Source: Rothia nasimurium
Lineage (GTDB): Bacteria; Actinomycetota; Actinomycetes; Actinomycetales; Micrococcaceae
Reading direction: 5' to 3'
DNA length: 44,183 nt
NCBI RefSeq assembly: GCF_004569295.1
Contig: NZ_SPQC01000023.1
Span: 1 to 44,183, forward strand
Under the pieces are notes generated by a model. The model worked only from the letters and a program-made list of their open reading frames with translations. It searched no databases and was not told where the DNA came from. The position numbers and the translations under genes are program-made. Positions 24,276-33,864 of this stretch are shown here, one piece after another (within the stretch, counting starts at the first letter, position 1; each line of letters starts with the position of its first letter).

Positions 24276-24321
24276 AAGGACGCCCTGCCCCGGCTTACGT
24301 AAGCCGGGGCAGGGCGTCCTT
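24276..24321. terminator. 46-bp perfect palindrome between convergent genes
   Basis: The 23-base arms are exactly complementary without a loop, from AAGGACGCCC to GGGCGTCCTT, with the same CCCCGGCTTAC/GTAAGCCGGGG core as 19677-19716. It separates the DUF3021 gene from ilvD and would end both transcripts. Confidence 0.8.
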
Positions 24322-24344
24322 ACCCGAGGTTAAAGGAGCGCGGT

Positions 24345-26183
24345 TTACTCGGGGACGATGCGCACGGCGCCCTTGTCGGCACTGGTGACCATGGAGGCGT
24401 AGGCGCGCAGGGCGCTGGAGACCTGGCGTTCGCGGGGCTTAGTGGGCTTCCAGGGGGCAGGGCCCTTCTTGGCGCGACGCTCGGCCAGCACCTCGTCGGA
24501 GACGTTCACACGCAGGATGCGGTTGTGAACATCGATCTCAATCTCATCCCCGTGCTCAATCAGGCCCACGGCGCCACCGGCGGCAGCCTCGGGGGAAATG
24601 TGGCCGATGGAGATACCGGAGGTGCCGCCCGAGAAGCGTCCGTCGGTAATCAGGGCACACTTCTTACCCAGGCCCAGGCCCTTGAGATAGGAGGTGGGGT
24701 AGAGCATTTCCTGCATGCCGGGGCCGCCCTTGGGGCCCTCGTACTGGATGACGACGATGTCGCCCTCCTTCACGTTCTTCGACAGGATCTCGAAGACGGC
24801 CTCGTCCTGGGACTCCACCACGAAGGCCTTGCCGACGAAGTGGAAGAGCTCCTCATCGATACCGGCGCTCTTGATGATGGCACCGTCCTCGGCGATGTTG
24901 CCGTAGAGAACGGCCAGGCCACCGTCCTTGGTGTAGGCGTGCTCAACGGCGCGGATGCAGCCGTTTTCGGCGTCGGTTTCGTGACTCTCGTACTTGTTGG
25001 CGGCAGAGAAGGCCTGGGTGGTGCGGACGCCGCCGGGTGCAGCCAGGAAGAGCTCCTTGGCGGTGTCGGTGGCGGCGCCGGAGCGGATGTCCCAGTCAGA
25101 CAGCCACTGTTCCAGGGAGCCGGAGTGCACAGAGTGGACATCGCGGTTCAGCAGACCGGCGCGGTCCAGCTCGCCGAGCAGGGCAGGAATACCGCCTGCG
25201 CGGTGCACGTGCTCGATGTGGTACTTGGTGGAGTTGGGGGCTACCTTGGCCAGGCAGGGCACCTTGCGGGAAATTGCGTCGATGTCGCGCAGTGTGAAGT
25301 CAACGCCGGCTTCGTGGGCAATCGCCAGAATATGTAGCACGGTGTTGGTGGAGCCGCCCATGGCAACGTCCAGGGCCATGGCGTTCTCGAAGGCGTCCTT
25401 GGTGGCGATGGAGCGGGGCAGCACGCTCTCGTCGTCCTGCTCATAGTAGCGCTTGGCCAGCTCAACAATCTTAGTGCCCGCTTCGAGGAAGAGCTGCTTA
25501 CGGGCAACCTGGGTGGCCAGGGTGGTGCCGTTGCCGGGCAGGGCCAGGCCAATTGCCTCGTTGAGGCAGTTCATGGAGTTAGCGGTGAACATACCGGCGC
25601 AGGAGCCACAGGTGGGGCAGGCGTTCTTCTCGACCTGGGCCAGGGCGTCGTCGCTGACGCTGTCGTCCACGGCCGTGACCATGGCGTCCACCAGGTCGAG
25701 GCGGTGCTCAACAACGCCCTCAATACCTTCGCCGGATTCCATAGGGCCGCCGGAGACGAAAATGACGGGGATGTTCAGGCGCATCGCCGCCAGGAGCATA
25801 CCGGGGGTGATCTTGTCGCAGTTCGAGATACAGACCAGGGCATCAGCGCGGTGGGCGTTGACCATGTACTCCACGGAGTCGGCGATCAGGTCGCGGGAGG
25901 GCAGGGAGTAGAGCATGCCGTCGTGGCCCATGGCGATACCGTCGTCCACGGCGATGGTGTTGAACTCCTTGGCTACACCGCCGGCTTCGCGGATAGCCCC
26001 GGCGACCAGCTCACCCATGTTTTTGAGGTGCACGTGGCCGGGCACGAACTGGGTGAAGGAGTTGGCGATGGCGATGATGGGCTTGCCGAAGTCGTCGTCG
26101 CCCATGCCGGTGGCGCGCCAGAGGGCGCGGGCGCCAGCCATGTTTCTACCGTGGGTGGATGTACGCGAGCGCAGTTCAGGCAT
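24345..26183 (-). CDS. ilvD: Dihydroxy-acid dehydratase
   Basis: IlvD dehydrates 2,3-dihydroxy-isovalerate and its homologue to the 2-oxo acids, the third step of valine and isoleucine synthesis. The 612 residues include the Fe-S cysteines in [11 protein letters not shown] and [19 protein letters not shown], and [55 protein letters not shown]. The length is typical of the [4Fe-4S] type. A GGGAGC ribosome-binding site precedes the ATG. It is a stand-alone gene; no other ilv or leu genes are in the window. Confidence 0.98.
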   Translation of the reverse strand: MPELRSRTSTHGRNMAGARALWRATGMGDDDFGKPIIAIANSFTQFVPGHVHLKNMGELVAGAIREAGGVAKEFNTIAVDDGIAMGHDGMLYSLPSRDLIADSVEYMVNAHRADALVCISNCDKITPGMLLAAMRLNIPVIFVSGGPMESGEGIEGVVEHRLDLVDAMVTAVDDSVSDDALAQVEKNACPTCGSCAGMFTANSMNCLNEAIGLALPGNGTTLATQVARKQLFLEAGTKIVELAKRYYEQDDESVLPRSIATKDAFENAMALDVAMGGSTNTVLHILAIAHEAGVDFTLRDIDAISRKVPCLAKVAPNSTKYHIEHVHRAGGIPALLGELDRAGLLNRDVHSVHSGSLEQWLSDWDIRSGAATDTAKELFLAAPGGVRTTQAFSAANKYESHETDAENGCIRAVEHAYTKDGGLAVLYGNIAEDGAIIKSAGIDEELFHFVGKAFVVESQDEAVFEILSKNVKEGDIVVIQYEGPKGGPGMQEMLYPTSYLKGLGLGKKCALITDGRFSGGTSGISIGHISPEAAAGGAVGLIEHGDEIEIDVHNRILRVNVSDEVLAERRAKKGPAPWKPTKPRERQVSSALRAYASMVTSADKGAVRIVPE

Positions 26184-26493
26184 CGATAGCTCCCAAGAAA
26201 GTTTGTGGTTGGAGGTTTGGGTATTAGTCTACGCCTGTCGGTGCGGTAGTCCACAGAGTGGAAAGCGGGGTTCTCATATAGTGAAGATAGGGGCGAACAG
26301 TCCCGTCCCCTTTGGGTGAGGCAGGAGCTCATGACGGGAGTATGACGCGCAGCCGTCACTGTAGTTCATTTTTGAAATGTGCCGTCTTAGACCGAAAAGA
26401 GTTTGGGGGCTTACCGGGTGCGGGTGTTAGCTGGAGTCAAGACCGCTGACGCAGGCAGCCTCTACAACCGTAGGACCAACCCAGGAGCACATA
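26184..26493. other. 310-bp divergent intergenic region, ilvD and the MetE-like gene
   Basis: No gene or known riboswitch was recognised. I looked for SAM, SAH and cobalamin elements and did not see their conserved cores. On the minus strand TGGACT and TAGACT are 16 bp apart about 50 bp before ilvD and may be its promoter. Confidence 0.35.
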
Positions 26494-27699
26494 ATGCCCA
26501 TCAACACCGACCGTATCCTGACCACCCACGTCGGCTCCCTGCCCCGCAGCGAGCGCCTAATTCGCGCTAACGCCGTCCGCCGCGACGGTAGCATCGACGA
26601 GGCAGACTTCCAGAAGATTCTGACCGAAGAAACCCAGGCGGTCGTTGACCGCCAGGTAGAAATCGGCATCGACATTGTGAATGACGGTGAGTACGGGCAT
26701 GCCATGAGTCAGGCCGTGGATTACGGCGCCTGGTGGCACTACTCCTTTGCCCGCACCGGTGGCCTAAAGCTGCTGACCGAGGGCAACCCCGCCAACGAGG
26801 TACACCGTTCTGAGCCGGGCAAGCTCAAGTACACCAGCTTTGCTGACCGCCGCGACTGGACCCGTTTTCAGGACTTCTACACCGCGGAGCTCGACCTGGG
26901 CAACGACCCCGACCGCAGTTTCCCTGTTACCGTTGCCCCGCTGACCTACCAGGGTCAGGACGAGGTGGGGCGGGACGTCCGCAACCTGGCGGCTGCCACC
27001 GAGGACAAGGGGGTACACAGTGCTTTTGTTGCCGCCCTGTCACCCGGGTCAGCGGCCCGCGTGGGTAACCTCTACTACCCCACCGATAAGGAGCACATCT
27101 ACGCCTGGGCCGACGTGCTGAAGGAGGAGTACAAGGCCATCACCGATGCCGGCTTTACCCTGCAAATCGACGACCCTTCGGTGGCTGAGGGCTGGGACCA
27201 GATTAACCCCGAGCCCAGCGTCAGCGACTACCTTGACTTTATTCAGGTGGCAGTTGATGCCCTTAACTACGCACTTGAGGATATCCCGACCGAGCAGACC
27301 CGCTTCCACCTGTGCTGGGGTTCCTGGCACGGGCCGCACAGCACCGACCTGGAGTTCAAGCACCTGGCCGATACCCTGCTGTCAATTGACGCCGCCGGCT
27401 ACACCTTTGAGGCTGCCAACGCTCGCCACGCCTATGAGTGGAAGGTCTGGGAGAACCTGGAGCTGCCCGAGGGCAAGTACGTGATTCCCGGCGTCGTGTC
27501 GCACTCGACCAACCTGATTGAGCACCCCGAGCTGGTGGCCCAGCGCATTGAGCAGTTTGCTCAGGTGGTGGGCAAGGAGAACGTGGTGGCGTCAACCGAC
27601 TGCGGTCTGGGCGGACGCCTACACCCCGACCTTGCCTGGGCCAAGCTGGAGTCGCTGGCCACAGGCGCCCGCATCGCCAGCGAGCGCCTGTTCGGCTAG
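26494..27699 (+). CDS. Cobalamin-independent methionine synthase C-terminal-like methyltransferase
   Basis: The 401-residue protein matches the MetE C-terminal (UROD/MetE-like) fold, as in Bacillus YxjG/YxjH. It has TTHVGSLPRSERL at the start, VDIVNDGEYGH, HLCWGSWHGPHSTDLEF with likely zinc-site residues, and ENVVASTDCGLGG at the end. It lacks the N-terminal half of true MetE. It may transfer a methyl group to homocysteine from a donor such as methyltetrahydrofolate or a smaller methylated thiol; the donor is unknown. CCAGGAGCACATA precedes the ATG. Together with metY it points to local methionine metabolism, though the genes are not adjacent. Confidence 0.85.
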   Translation: MPINTDRILTTHVGSLPRSERLIRANAVRRDGSIDEADFQKILTEETQAVVDRQVEIGIDIVNDGEYGHAMSQAVDYGAWWHYSFARTGGLKLLTEGNPANEVHRSEPGKLKYTSFADRRDWTRFQDFYTAELDLGNDPDRSFPVTVAPLTYQGQDEVGRDVRNLAAATEDKGVHSAFVAALSPGSAARVGNLYYPTDKEHIYAWADVLKEEYKAITDAGFTLQIDDPSVAEGWDQINPEPSVSDYLDFIQVAVDALNYALEDIPTEQTRFHLCWGSWHGPHSTDLEFKHLADTLLSIDAAGYTFEAANARHAYEWKVWENLELPEGKYVIPGVVSHSTNLIEHPELVAQRIEQFAQVVGKENVVASTDCGLGGRLHPDLAWAKLESLATGARIASERLFG

Positions 27700-27710
27700 C
27701 CGCCTGGCGC

Positions 27711-28845
27711 CTACCGGTTCTTGAAGTATTCGGTGACCTGGCGGTCAGCGACTACGGGGCTAAGGCCTGTGTAGCCCTGGCGTTCTGCGGCGATCCGGCG
27801 GATATTGGTGCGGCAGGCGAACCAGCCCAGCACCATGAGCGGGATAATCACAATGAGGGACGCCAGGGTGTAGGTGCCCACGGGGTAGTCGAAGCCGATG
27901 AGTACCAGCACGCCTGCGAGGAAGGCCAGTATGATCCAGTCGGTGACGGGTGCCCCGGGCATGCGGTAGGCGGGGCGGGTGTATACGCCCTGCTTAACCA
28001 GTTTGAGGAACTTGATATGGCACAGGGCGATGGTGGCCCAGGCGGCGATAATGCCGATGGAGGCCAGGTTGAGCACGATCTCGAAGGCCTGTGAGGGCAC
28101 AAAGTAGTTGAGGACGACGCCAATCAGGGCTACCCGCTGCGGTCATGAGAATACCGCCGTAGGGTACGCCGCTCTTGGTCATGCGTAGGGCAAAGCGGGG
28201 GTGCGGAGCCCGCTGCTGCCATGGAGTGCAGGATGCGGCCGGTGGAGTAGAGACCCGCGTTGAGCGATGACATGGCGGCGGTGATAACGACCAGTTCCAT
28301 GATGGGCGCGGCGTAGTCTACGCCGACAGAGCCAAAGAAGGTGACCGTCGGCCGAATAAGCGGTGTGGGGTAGCAGCAGGGTAAGCAGTACCACGGAGCC
28401 CACGTAGAAGAGGGCGATTCGCCAGATGACGGTGTTGATGGCCTTGGGAATCACCTTGCGGGCATCCTTGGTTTCGCCCGAGGTGGTACCCACGAGCTCA
28501 ATGGAAGCGTAGGCGAAGATGACGCCCTGCATAATCACCAGGGTGGGCATGATGCCGTAGGGGAAGATACCGCCGTTGTCAGAGATTAGGCTGAAACCCA
28601 CTTCGCTGCCGGTGGGGGTGCCGAAGATGACGAAGAAGGTACCGACCACCAGGAAGATAACCAGGGCGGCAACCTTGATGAGGGCGAACCAGAATTCCAT
28701 TTCGCCAAAGACCTTGACCGAAATAAGGTTGAGGGCCACCACGGTGACGAGCACGAGCAGGGCGATCTGCCACTACTGGATACCGGCAATGAAGGTGCTG
28801 TACTGGCCGAATCACTTGACGTAGATGGCAATAGCGGTGGCAGAT
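27711..28845 (-). pseudogene. Decayed second AnsP-like permease gene
   Basis: The segments align in order with the intact permease at 21447-22991, from its fourth helix to the C-terminus. The reading frame is broken by in-frame stops where the intact copy has Trp (one at the IYVK*FGQYS position near 28813, another near 28780). At least three frameshifts follow, near 28350, 28195-28205 (a C-run) and 28135. The first roughly 120 codons are missing. The two copies share long blocks such as SVKVFGEMEFWF and ELVGTTSGETKDARK but differ at many positions, so this is an old paralogue, not a fresh duplication. Confidence 0.92.
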
Positions 28846-29245
28846 CAAGCACGAAGCAGGTCATTCTTTTCGTGTGAACAGGTTTATAGTAGTGATTTTT
28901 TGGCGCTCTTGTAGAGCGTAGCCCCGGCAGGGGTAGGATGGCGTGAAAAAGCGGTTGCGTTCTCACTATTCGGGCAGGCGGACGCCGGTGGGCTGTTTTC
29001 CGGGTGCGGCAGGTGCGTTTCGCACCACATCTTTTGGTTGAGGTGCTCTCGCTAACCGGTGTTTTCGCAGGCCAGAGAGCGCCCCGATTGCTTAAAACCT
29101 GCACGTGAGCGGCCTGACCAGCGTGTGACACACATTTACATGTGTGTCTCTCGCAAACACCCCATGCGAGTCCTAGACTATAGGGAAACACAATCACCGT
29201 GTGAAACTCTCACTCCATCTCGCACCTGTTACATAGGGGAACCAA
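28846..29245. other. 400-bp region upstream of treR
   Basis: No gene recognised. Homology to the permease stops abruptly at about 28845, suggesting a deletion or rearrangement border. A palindrome at 29127-29148 and a TAGACT/CTATAG segment at 29174-29182 lie in the presumed treR promoter region. Confidence 0.45.
29127..29148. promoter_or_regulatory. Perfect palindrome upstream of treR, possible TreR operator
   Basis: GACACACA (29127-29134) and TGTGTGTC (29141-29148) are exact inverted repeats with a six-base gap. GTGTG-A-CACAC (29123-29133) overlaps the first arm. It lies about 100 bp upstream of treR and just upstream of a candidate -10. GntR-type repressors commonly autoregulate through such sites. 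It does not match the Bacillus TreR site as I recall it. Confidence 0.4.
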
Positions 29246-29980
29246 ATGGGAAAGTTTGAACGCATCTACCACGACCTGGCTCGTGACATTGATGAAGGCA
29301 AGTACGGCGTGGGCGACCTGCTGCCCAGCGAAAAGAAGCTGACCGAAAAGTACAACGTCTCTCGTGAGACCGCCCGCAAGGCTCTGGCTATTTTGACCGA
29401 CCGCGGCTACATTCAGCGCATCATGGGTAAGGGCTCCCTGGTTATCGACCACAAGCGTTACTCGATCCCCGTGTCTTCTCTGGTGAGCTACAAGGAGTTT
29501 GCCGAGTCAGCCAGTCGCGACACCCAGACCGAACTGGTTGAACTGGAAGACACCCTGCTACCCCACGTACCCTTCCAGGCCCTGACCGACGGTTCAGTTG
29601 AGCAGGTTCCCGTCACCCACATCATGCGTGTGCGCCACATGGACGGTGCCCCCGCCATCATCGACCACGACTACATCATCAAGAGCGTGGTTCCCGAGAT
29701 TCCCCGCGAGGTCGCCGAGGACTCCCTCTACCACTACTTCGAGGGCGAGCTGGGCCTGAGCATCGTGTCATCAGCCAAGCAGATCACTATCGAACAGGCA
29801 ACCCCCAACGATGCCAAGTACCTAAACCTGCACGCTGGCGAATACGTTGCAGTGACCACCTCAATCACCGTACTTGAGGACGGCACCGCCTTCCAGTACA
29901 CCATCTCCCGCCACCGCGCCGATAAGTTCCGTTACCTGGACTTCGCGCACCGCCGCCAGGAAATTCCGGTTTCTGAATAA
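29246..29980 (+). CDS. treR: Trehalose operon repressor TreR (GntR/HutC type)
   Basis: The 244-residue protein has an N-terminal GntR winged helix (residues 5-70: FERIYHDLARDIDEGKYGVGDLLPSEKKLTEKYNVSRETARKALAILTDRGYI) and a C-terminal UTRA effector domain. Low-GC Gram-positive TreR proteins of this type release DNA on binding trehalose 6-phosphate. The downstream treC supports the assignment. AGGGGAACCAA precedes the ATG. A terminator follows its stop before treC. Confidence 0.9.
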   Translation: MGKFERIYHDLARDIDEGKYGVGDLLPSEKKLTEKYNVSRETARKALAILTDRGYIQRIMGKGSLVIDHKRYSIPVSSLVSYKEFAESASRDTQTELVELEDTLLPHVPFQALTDGSVEQVPVTHIMRVRHMDGAPAIIDHDYIIKSVVPEIPREVAEDSLYHYFEGELGLSIVSSAKQITIEQATPNDAKYLNLHAGEYVAVTTSITVLEDGTAFQYTISRHRADKFRYLDFAHRRQEIPVSE

Positions 29981-30012
29981 AGTTCCAAATCGGCTGTAAT
30001 ACAGACTGAAGA

Positions 30013-30027
30013 ACCTGTTAGACAGGT
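30013..30027. repeat. 15-bp palindrome between treR and treC
   Basis: ACCTGT-TAG-ACAGGT is a perfect dyad 33 bp after the treR stop. It may be an operator for treC or simply a small RNA hairpin before the terminator. Confidence 0.35.
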
Positions 30028-30037
30028 AAGGTTAAGG

Positions 30038-30076
30038 AGCGTACCCCGCTTTGATGGGGTGCGCTTCTTTTCTTTT
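30038..30076 (+). terminator. Terminator after treR
   Basis: AGCGTACCCC (30038-30047) pairs with GGGGTGCGCT (30056-30065), one G-T pair, followed by TCTTTTCTTTT. No clear promoter lies between it and treC, so treC may depend on read-through. Confidence 0.85.
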
Positions 30077-30144
30077 ACCCCGACCCCCACCCACCACCGG
30101 GCGCACCTACCCCAGCACCGGTGTCCTACCCTTTGGAGCACACC

Positions 30145-31806
30145 ATGAGCTTTCACGATAAGGTCATCTACCAGGTCTACCCCAAGTCCTTCTACGATTC
30201 GAGCGGCAACGGCATAGGCGACCTGCGGGGCATCATCGAGAAGGTCCCCTACATTGCCTCACTGGGCGTGGATATGGTCTGGTTCAACCCCTTCTTTGTC
30301 TCACCGCAGAACGATAACGGCTACGACATCGCCAACTACTACGAGGTCGACCCAGAGATGGGCACCATGGAGGACGCCGAAGAGCTGATTGCTGCCTTGG
30401 GGCGAGAGGGCATTGGGGTTATGTTCGATATGGTGCTCAACCACGTCTCTACCGAGCACGAGTGGTTCCAGCGGGCACTGGCCGGGGAGAAAGAGTACCA
30501 GGACTTCTTCTACCTGCGCCCGGCGCAGGCGGACGGCTCCCTGCCGACCAACTGGGAGTCCAAGTTTGGCGGCCCCTGCTGGTCACAGTTTGGCGATACC
30601 GGCCTCTACTACATGCACCTCTACGACGTGACCCAGGCAGACCTCAACTGGCACAACCCCAAGGTACGCGAAGAGCTCTTCAAGGTGGTCAATTTCTGGA
30701 AGGACAAGGGCGTTCGCGGCTTCCGCTTCGATGTGCTCAACGTGATTGGCAAGGCCGAGGATCTGCGGGACGCCGCCCCCGGCGAAAACGACAAGCTAAT
30801 CTACACCGACACCGACCGCGTGCACCCATGGGTGCAGGAGCTGCACCGGGCCACCTTTGGCGATACCAAGGGCATCGTGACCGTGGGCGAGATGTCGTCC
30901 ACCACCATCGACAGCAGCGTGCGCTACACCAACCCGGCCAATGAAGAGCTGGACATGGTCTTCTCTTTCCACCATCTCAAGGTGGACTACAACGGGTCCG
31001 AGAAGTGGTCTGACGTGCCCTTTGACTTCATGGCGCTCAAGGGCCTGCTGACCGACTGGGCAGTCGGCATCCAAGCAGGGGGCGGCTGGCAGGCGTCCTT
31101 CTGGAACAACCACGACCAGCCGCGCGCTATCAACCGCTTTGGCGATGTTGAGCGCTACCACGCTGAGTCCGCCACCATGCTCGCTGCCGCCGTACACCTG
31201 ACCCGCGGCACCCCCTACATCTACCAGGGCGAAGAAATCGGCATGGTTGACCCGGTCTACTCGTCGATGGCTGACTACGTGGACGTTGAATCCCACAACG
31301 CCTTTGATATTCTGCGGGAGCGCGGCGTGGGCGAGGACGAAGCCTTCCGTATTGTCACTAAGAAGTCCCGCGACAACTCCCGCACCCCTATGCAGTGGGA
31401 CGCCTCTGAGTTCGCCGGCTTCTCTCAGGTGAAGCCCTGGCTGATGCCCACCTCGCAGGCCGAGATTAACGTTGAGCGCGAAGAGGCGGAGGGCGTCATT
31501 CTGCCCTTCTACCGGGAGCTGGTGCGCCTGCGCCACGAGATGCCCCTGATTGCTGAGGGGTCCTATGAGCCTTTTGCCCGGGAGCACGAGAGCGTCTACG
31601 GTTTTGTGCGCGAGCACGAGGGCCAGCGCCTGCTGGTGCTCTGCAATTTCTACGGCAAGGACGCCGCCGTGCAGCTGCCCGCGGAGTTCGCGGCGGGGTC
31701 AGTGCTCCTGTGTAATTACAAGAATGAGCCCGTGCTGGCGGACGCCGCTGACGCGGGCGCCATTACCCTGCGACCCTATGAGGCGATAGCGGTGCTGGCT
31801 GGCTAG
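30145..31806 (+). CDS. treC: Trehalose-6-phosphate hydrolase (alpha,alpha-phosphotrehalase)
   Basis: TreC splits trehalose 6-phosphate, the product of PTS uptake, to glucose and glucose 6-phosphate. It is a GH13 TIM-barrel enzyme: VIYQVYPKSFYDSSGNGIGDLRGI, DMVLNHVSTEHEWF, GFRFDVLNVIGK (nucleophile Asp), VGEMSS (acid Glu), and FWNNHDQPRAINRFGD. Strong resemblance to TreC, and the neighbouring treR, separate it from other oligo-1,6-glucosidases. I start at ATG 30145, with TTTGGAG upstream, rather than at GTG 30121; this gives 553 residues. No treB (EIIBC) gene is present in the window. Confidence 0.93.
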   Translation: MSFHDKVIYQVYPKSFYDSSGNGIGDLRGIIEKVPYIASLGVDMVWFNPFFVSPQNDNGYDIANYYEVDPEMGTMEDAEELIAALGREGIGVMFDMVLNHVSTEHEWFQRALAGEKEYQDFFYLRPAQADGSLPTNWESKFGGPCWSQFGDTGLYYMHLYDVTQADLNWHNPKVREELFKVVNFWKDKGVRGFRFDVLNVIGKAEDLRDAAPGENDKLIYTDTDRVHPWVQELHRATFGDTKGIVTVGEMSSTTIDSSVRYTNPANEELDMVFSFHHLKVDYNGSEKWSDVPFDFMALKGLLTDWAVGIQAGGGWQASFWNNHDQPRAINRFGDVERYHAESATMLAAAVHLTRGTPYIYQGEEIGMVDPVYSSMADYVDVESHNAFDILRERGVGEDEAFRIVTKKSRDNSRTPMQWDASEFAGFSQVKPWLMPTSQAEINVEREEAEGVILPFYRELVRLRHEMPLIAEGSYEPFAREHESVYGFVREHEGQRLLVLCNFYGKDAAVQLPAEFAAGSVLLCNYKNEPVLADAADAGAITLRPYEAIAVLAG

Positions 31807-31820
31807 CGACGACCAAGATA

Positions 31821-31875
31821 AAACGCCCCCACCGACGCTACCCGCACACCGGGCTCAGAGCAGATGGGGGCGTTT
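31821..31875. terminator. Bidirectional terminator between treC and rbsK
   Basis: AAACGCCCCCA (31821-31831) pairs exactly with TGGGGGCGTTT (31865-31875). The terminal A/T runs serve both strands, and the flanking genes converge. Confidence 0.85.
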
Positions 31876-31886
31876 ACCGCTACTTC

Positions 31887-32804
31887 TTAGAAAATATGGG
31901 CGAACCTCTGGTGGAAGTCCTCACCGGTCGTGTATGACTTCTGAGTACCCTGGCGGGTCACTGAGTCACCGGCATAGTAGTTTGCCAAACGCAGGGACTC
32001 TGCAATATCGCCATTCTTCACCCAGTAATGGCTGAAGCACCCAATAAATGCATCCCCCGCGCCGGTGGTATCAACGGCATCAACGGCATTCCCTTCAATG
32101 AGCTTCTCGCCCTCTGCAGAAACCCACAGAACTCCGCGTGCACCGAGGGTAACAATCACGTTCTTGATACCAGAATCAAGCAGTACACCAGCAGCATTAG
32201 AAATATCGTCAAGCGTATCAACGGGCATACCCGATAGCAGAGACAGTTCGGTCTCGTTAGGGACGATGAACTCTACTGAGCGAGCCCGTTCCAGTGAAAG
32301 CTCAGGGGCAGCCGGAGCGGGGTTAAGCAAGACGGGAATGCCCAGCTCCTTCCCCAGATCAACCGCCGCATAAACAGTCTCAAGGTTGATTTCAAGCTGC
32401 AACACTATCAGTTTGCATCGGGCGATATCCTCACGAGCTGCCTGAAGATCTTCAGGGGTCAACAGAGCGTTGGCACCCTTGACGATGATGATGGAGTTAC
32501 GAGACTGCTGATCAACAAAAATCGGTGCAACCCCGCTGGTTGCGTCCGTCCGCAGAATGTACTTATCGCTCATGCCGTTGGCTTTGAAGTTGGCGATGGT
32601 GTTATCTGCAAAAAGATCATTACCCACGCGGGTCACCATGAGCACTTCGGAGCCTAAGCGGGAAGCTGCAACAGCCTGGTTAGCGCCCTTACCGCCACAC
32701 CCCAGTTGGAAATCTGGTGCTTCAATGGTCTCACCTTCCTGGGGCATACGGGTGATGTAGGAAATCAGGTCAACATTGTTTGAACCGATGACTGCGATAT
32801 CCAT
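31887..32804 (-). CDS. rbsK: PfkB-family sugar kinase, ribokinase-like
   Basis: The 305-residue protein has both PfkB signatures: GCGGKGANQAVAASRLGSEVLMVTRVGND (about residues 35-63) and AVDTTGAGDAFIGCF (about 250-264) with the catalytic Asp in GAGD. NPAPAAPEL and PNETE are ribokinase-like. It phosphorylates a sugar with ATP; ribose is the default guess, but the context (FucP-type carrier, epimerase, FGGY kinase) may mean another pentose or deoxysugar. GAAGGAG precedes the ATG, five bases after the stop of the epimerase-like gene; operon with fucP. Confidence 0.85.
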   Translation of the reverse strand: MDIAVIGSNNVDLISYITRMPQEGETIEAPDFQLGCGGKGANQAVAASRLGSEVLMVTRVGNDLFADNTIANFKANGMSDKYILRTDATSGVAPIFVDQQSRNSIIIVKGANALLTPEDLQAAREDIARCKLIVLQLEINLETVYAAVDLGKELGIPVLLNPAPAAPELSLERARSVEFIVPNETELSLLSGMPVDTLDDISNAAGVLLDSGIKNVIVTLGARGVLWVSAEGEKLIEGNAVDAVDTTGAGDAFIGCFSHYWVKNGDIAESLRLANYYAGDSVTRQGTQKSYTTGEDFHQRFAHIF

Positions 32805-32809
32805 GGGTA

Positions 32810-33862
32810 TTACTCCTTCGCCTGGGTCTGCGTTTCTGCTGCTGAAAGCAAACCAGTTTCTACTTCAAAGATGCGTTCTTCACCGGGAGAGAGGTGAATG
32901 AGGGTTCCCGCAGCGTCTGCCGCCAGATAGCCTTCAGGTCGAGACGTTCCCGGCAAGACGAAAGCCGCAACCGTCTGGTCAGGGTTATGCAAAATCCACC
33001 GTGTAGCAACGGGGAACTGATCCGTTGAGAACCTGGTAATAAAGGCAGTGCCGTCCGGGTGTGTGAGGGTGAACTGAGCGTCCTTGACCTGCTGGTCAAG
33101 AGCGTCAGCGAAGTACACAATCTCAGGGTCAAACGCTTCTGCACCCACCAGGGAGTCAGCATCATGCTCCCCTGAAAGAATGCTGTCATTGATCTTTTCC
33201 CACGCAGGAGTGGGGGTGACGTGAGCGGGTACGGTGCGGCGTAGCTGAAAGGAGTCTGCGGCGAGATTATCGCTCATCGTACCGCCGGGGACGAAAGCGT
33301 AGTTCATGTGGCACATGTACTGCAGGGGCATGGGTGCGTAGGCTGAAAGGTTCTTGACCTTCAGGCCAATGGTCAGCAAGCCGGATGACGCGGTGACGGT
33401 TACGGAGGGCGAGGCCAGGTAATGGTGACCAAAGCCCATGACGTATTCGCGGTGCGACCGCACCGTGAGTGCCCCATGATCTTCTATGATAAGTTCTGCT
33501 GAGTCCATCGGTGCGCAGGGAAATTCACCGTGGAGGGGGTGAGTATCCTCGGGTGCGGGGCATCCAGCGGCGAGTAGACCCGAGTGGAAGGCAAAACAAC
33601 CGTAGGTCTCAACAATTGTTGAGGCAGGCTGAGGCTGGTTGAACATGTTCTTCATGCGTAGGCTGGTCCCATCGAACTCGGCGTCCCAGATAATCTGCCC
33701 CATGAAGGGGAGCACTTCAACGAAACCACGAGAGTTTGCCAGGGTGAGTGATTGTACTCCGGAGGGATAGGTCAACGCGCTGACGGCAAATTCATCGTTC
33801 TGAAGAACCGTTGTTTTCTCGCTGGTGAAGAGGCTGTGATGGAGAGGAATAATCGTGCTCAT
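32810..33862 (-). CDS. DUF4432 family protein, aldose 1-epimerase-like
   Basis: The 350-residue protein belongs to the galactose-mutarotase-like beta-sandwich group. Visible features are RGFVEVLPFMGQIIWDAEFDGTSLRMKN, HPLHGEFPCAPMDSAELII (with the His expected near the sugar) and PLQYMCHMNYAF. Family members sit in sugar-use operons and are thought to interconvert sugar anomers; the substrate is unknown. AAGAAGG precedes the ATG two bases after the fucP stop, and rbsK follows, so the three genes form one unit. Confidence 0.85.
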   Translation of the reverse strand: MSTIIPLHHSLFTSEKTTVLQNDEFAVSALTYPSGVQSLTLANSRGFVEVLPFMGQIIWDAEFDGTSLRMKNMFNQPQPASTIVETYGCFAFHSGLLAAGCPAPEDTHPLHGEFPCAPMDSAELIIEDHGALTVRSHREYVMGFGHHYLASPSVTVTASSGLLTIGLKVKNLSAYAPMPLQYMCHMNYAFVPGGTMSDNLAADSFQLRRTVPAHVTPTPAWEKINDSILSGEHDADSLVGAEAFDPEIVYFADALDQQVKDAQFTLTHPDGTAFITRFSTDQFPVATRWILHNPDQTVAAFVLPGTSRPEGYLAADAAGTLIHLSPGEERIFEVETGLLSAAETQTQAKE

Positions 33863-33864
33863 TG

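Noticed and set aside
24525-25337. Long plus-strand frame opposite ilvD
   Set aside because: A shadow of the high-GC ilvD coding sequence, with no recognisable family.
26184-26493. Methionine- or SAM-type riboswitch before the MetE-like gene
   Set aside because: The conserved cores I know for SAM and SAH riboswitches are not present.
30796-31617. Long minus-strand frame opposite treC
   Set aside because: A shadow of treC; valine/glycine/histidine-rich translation without motifs.
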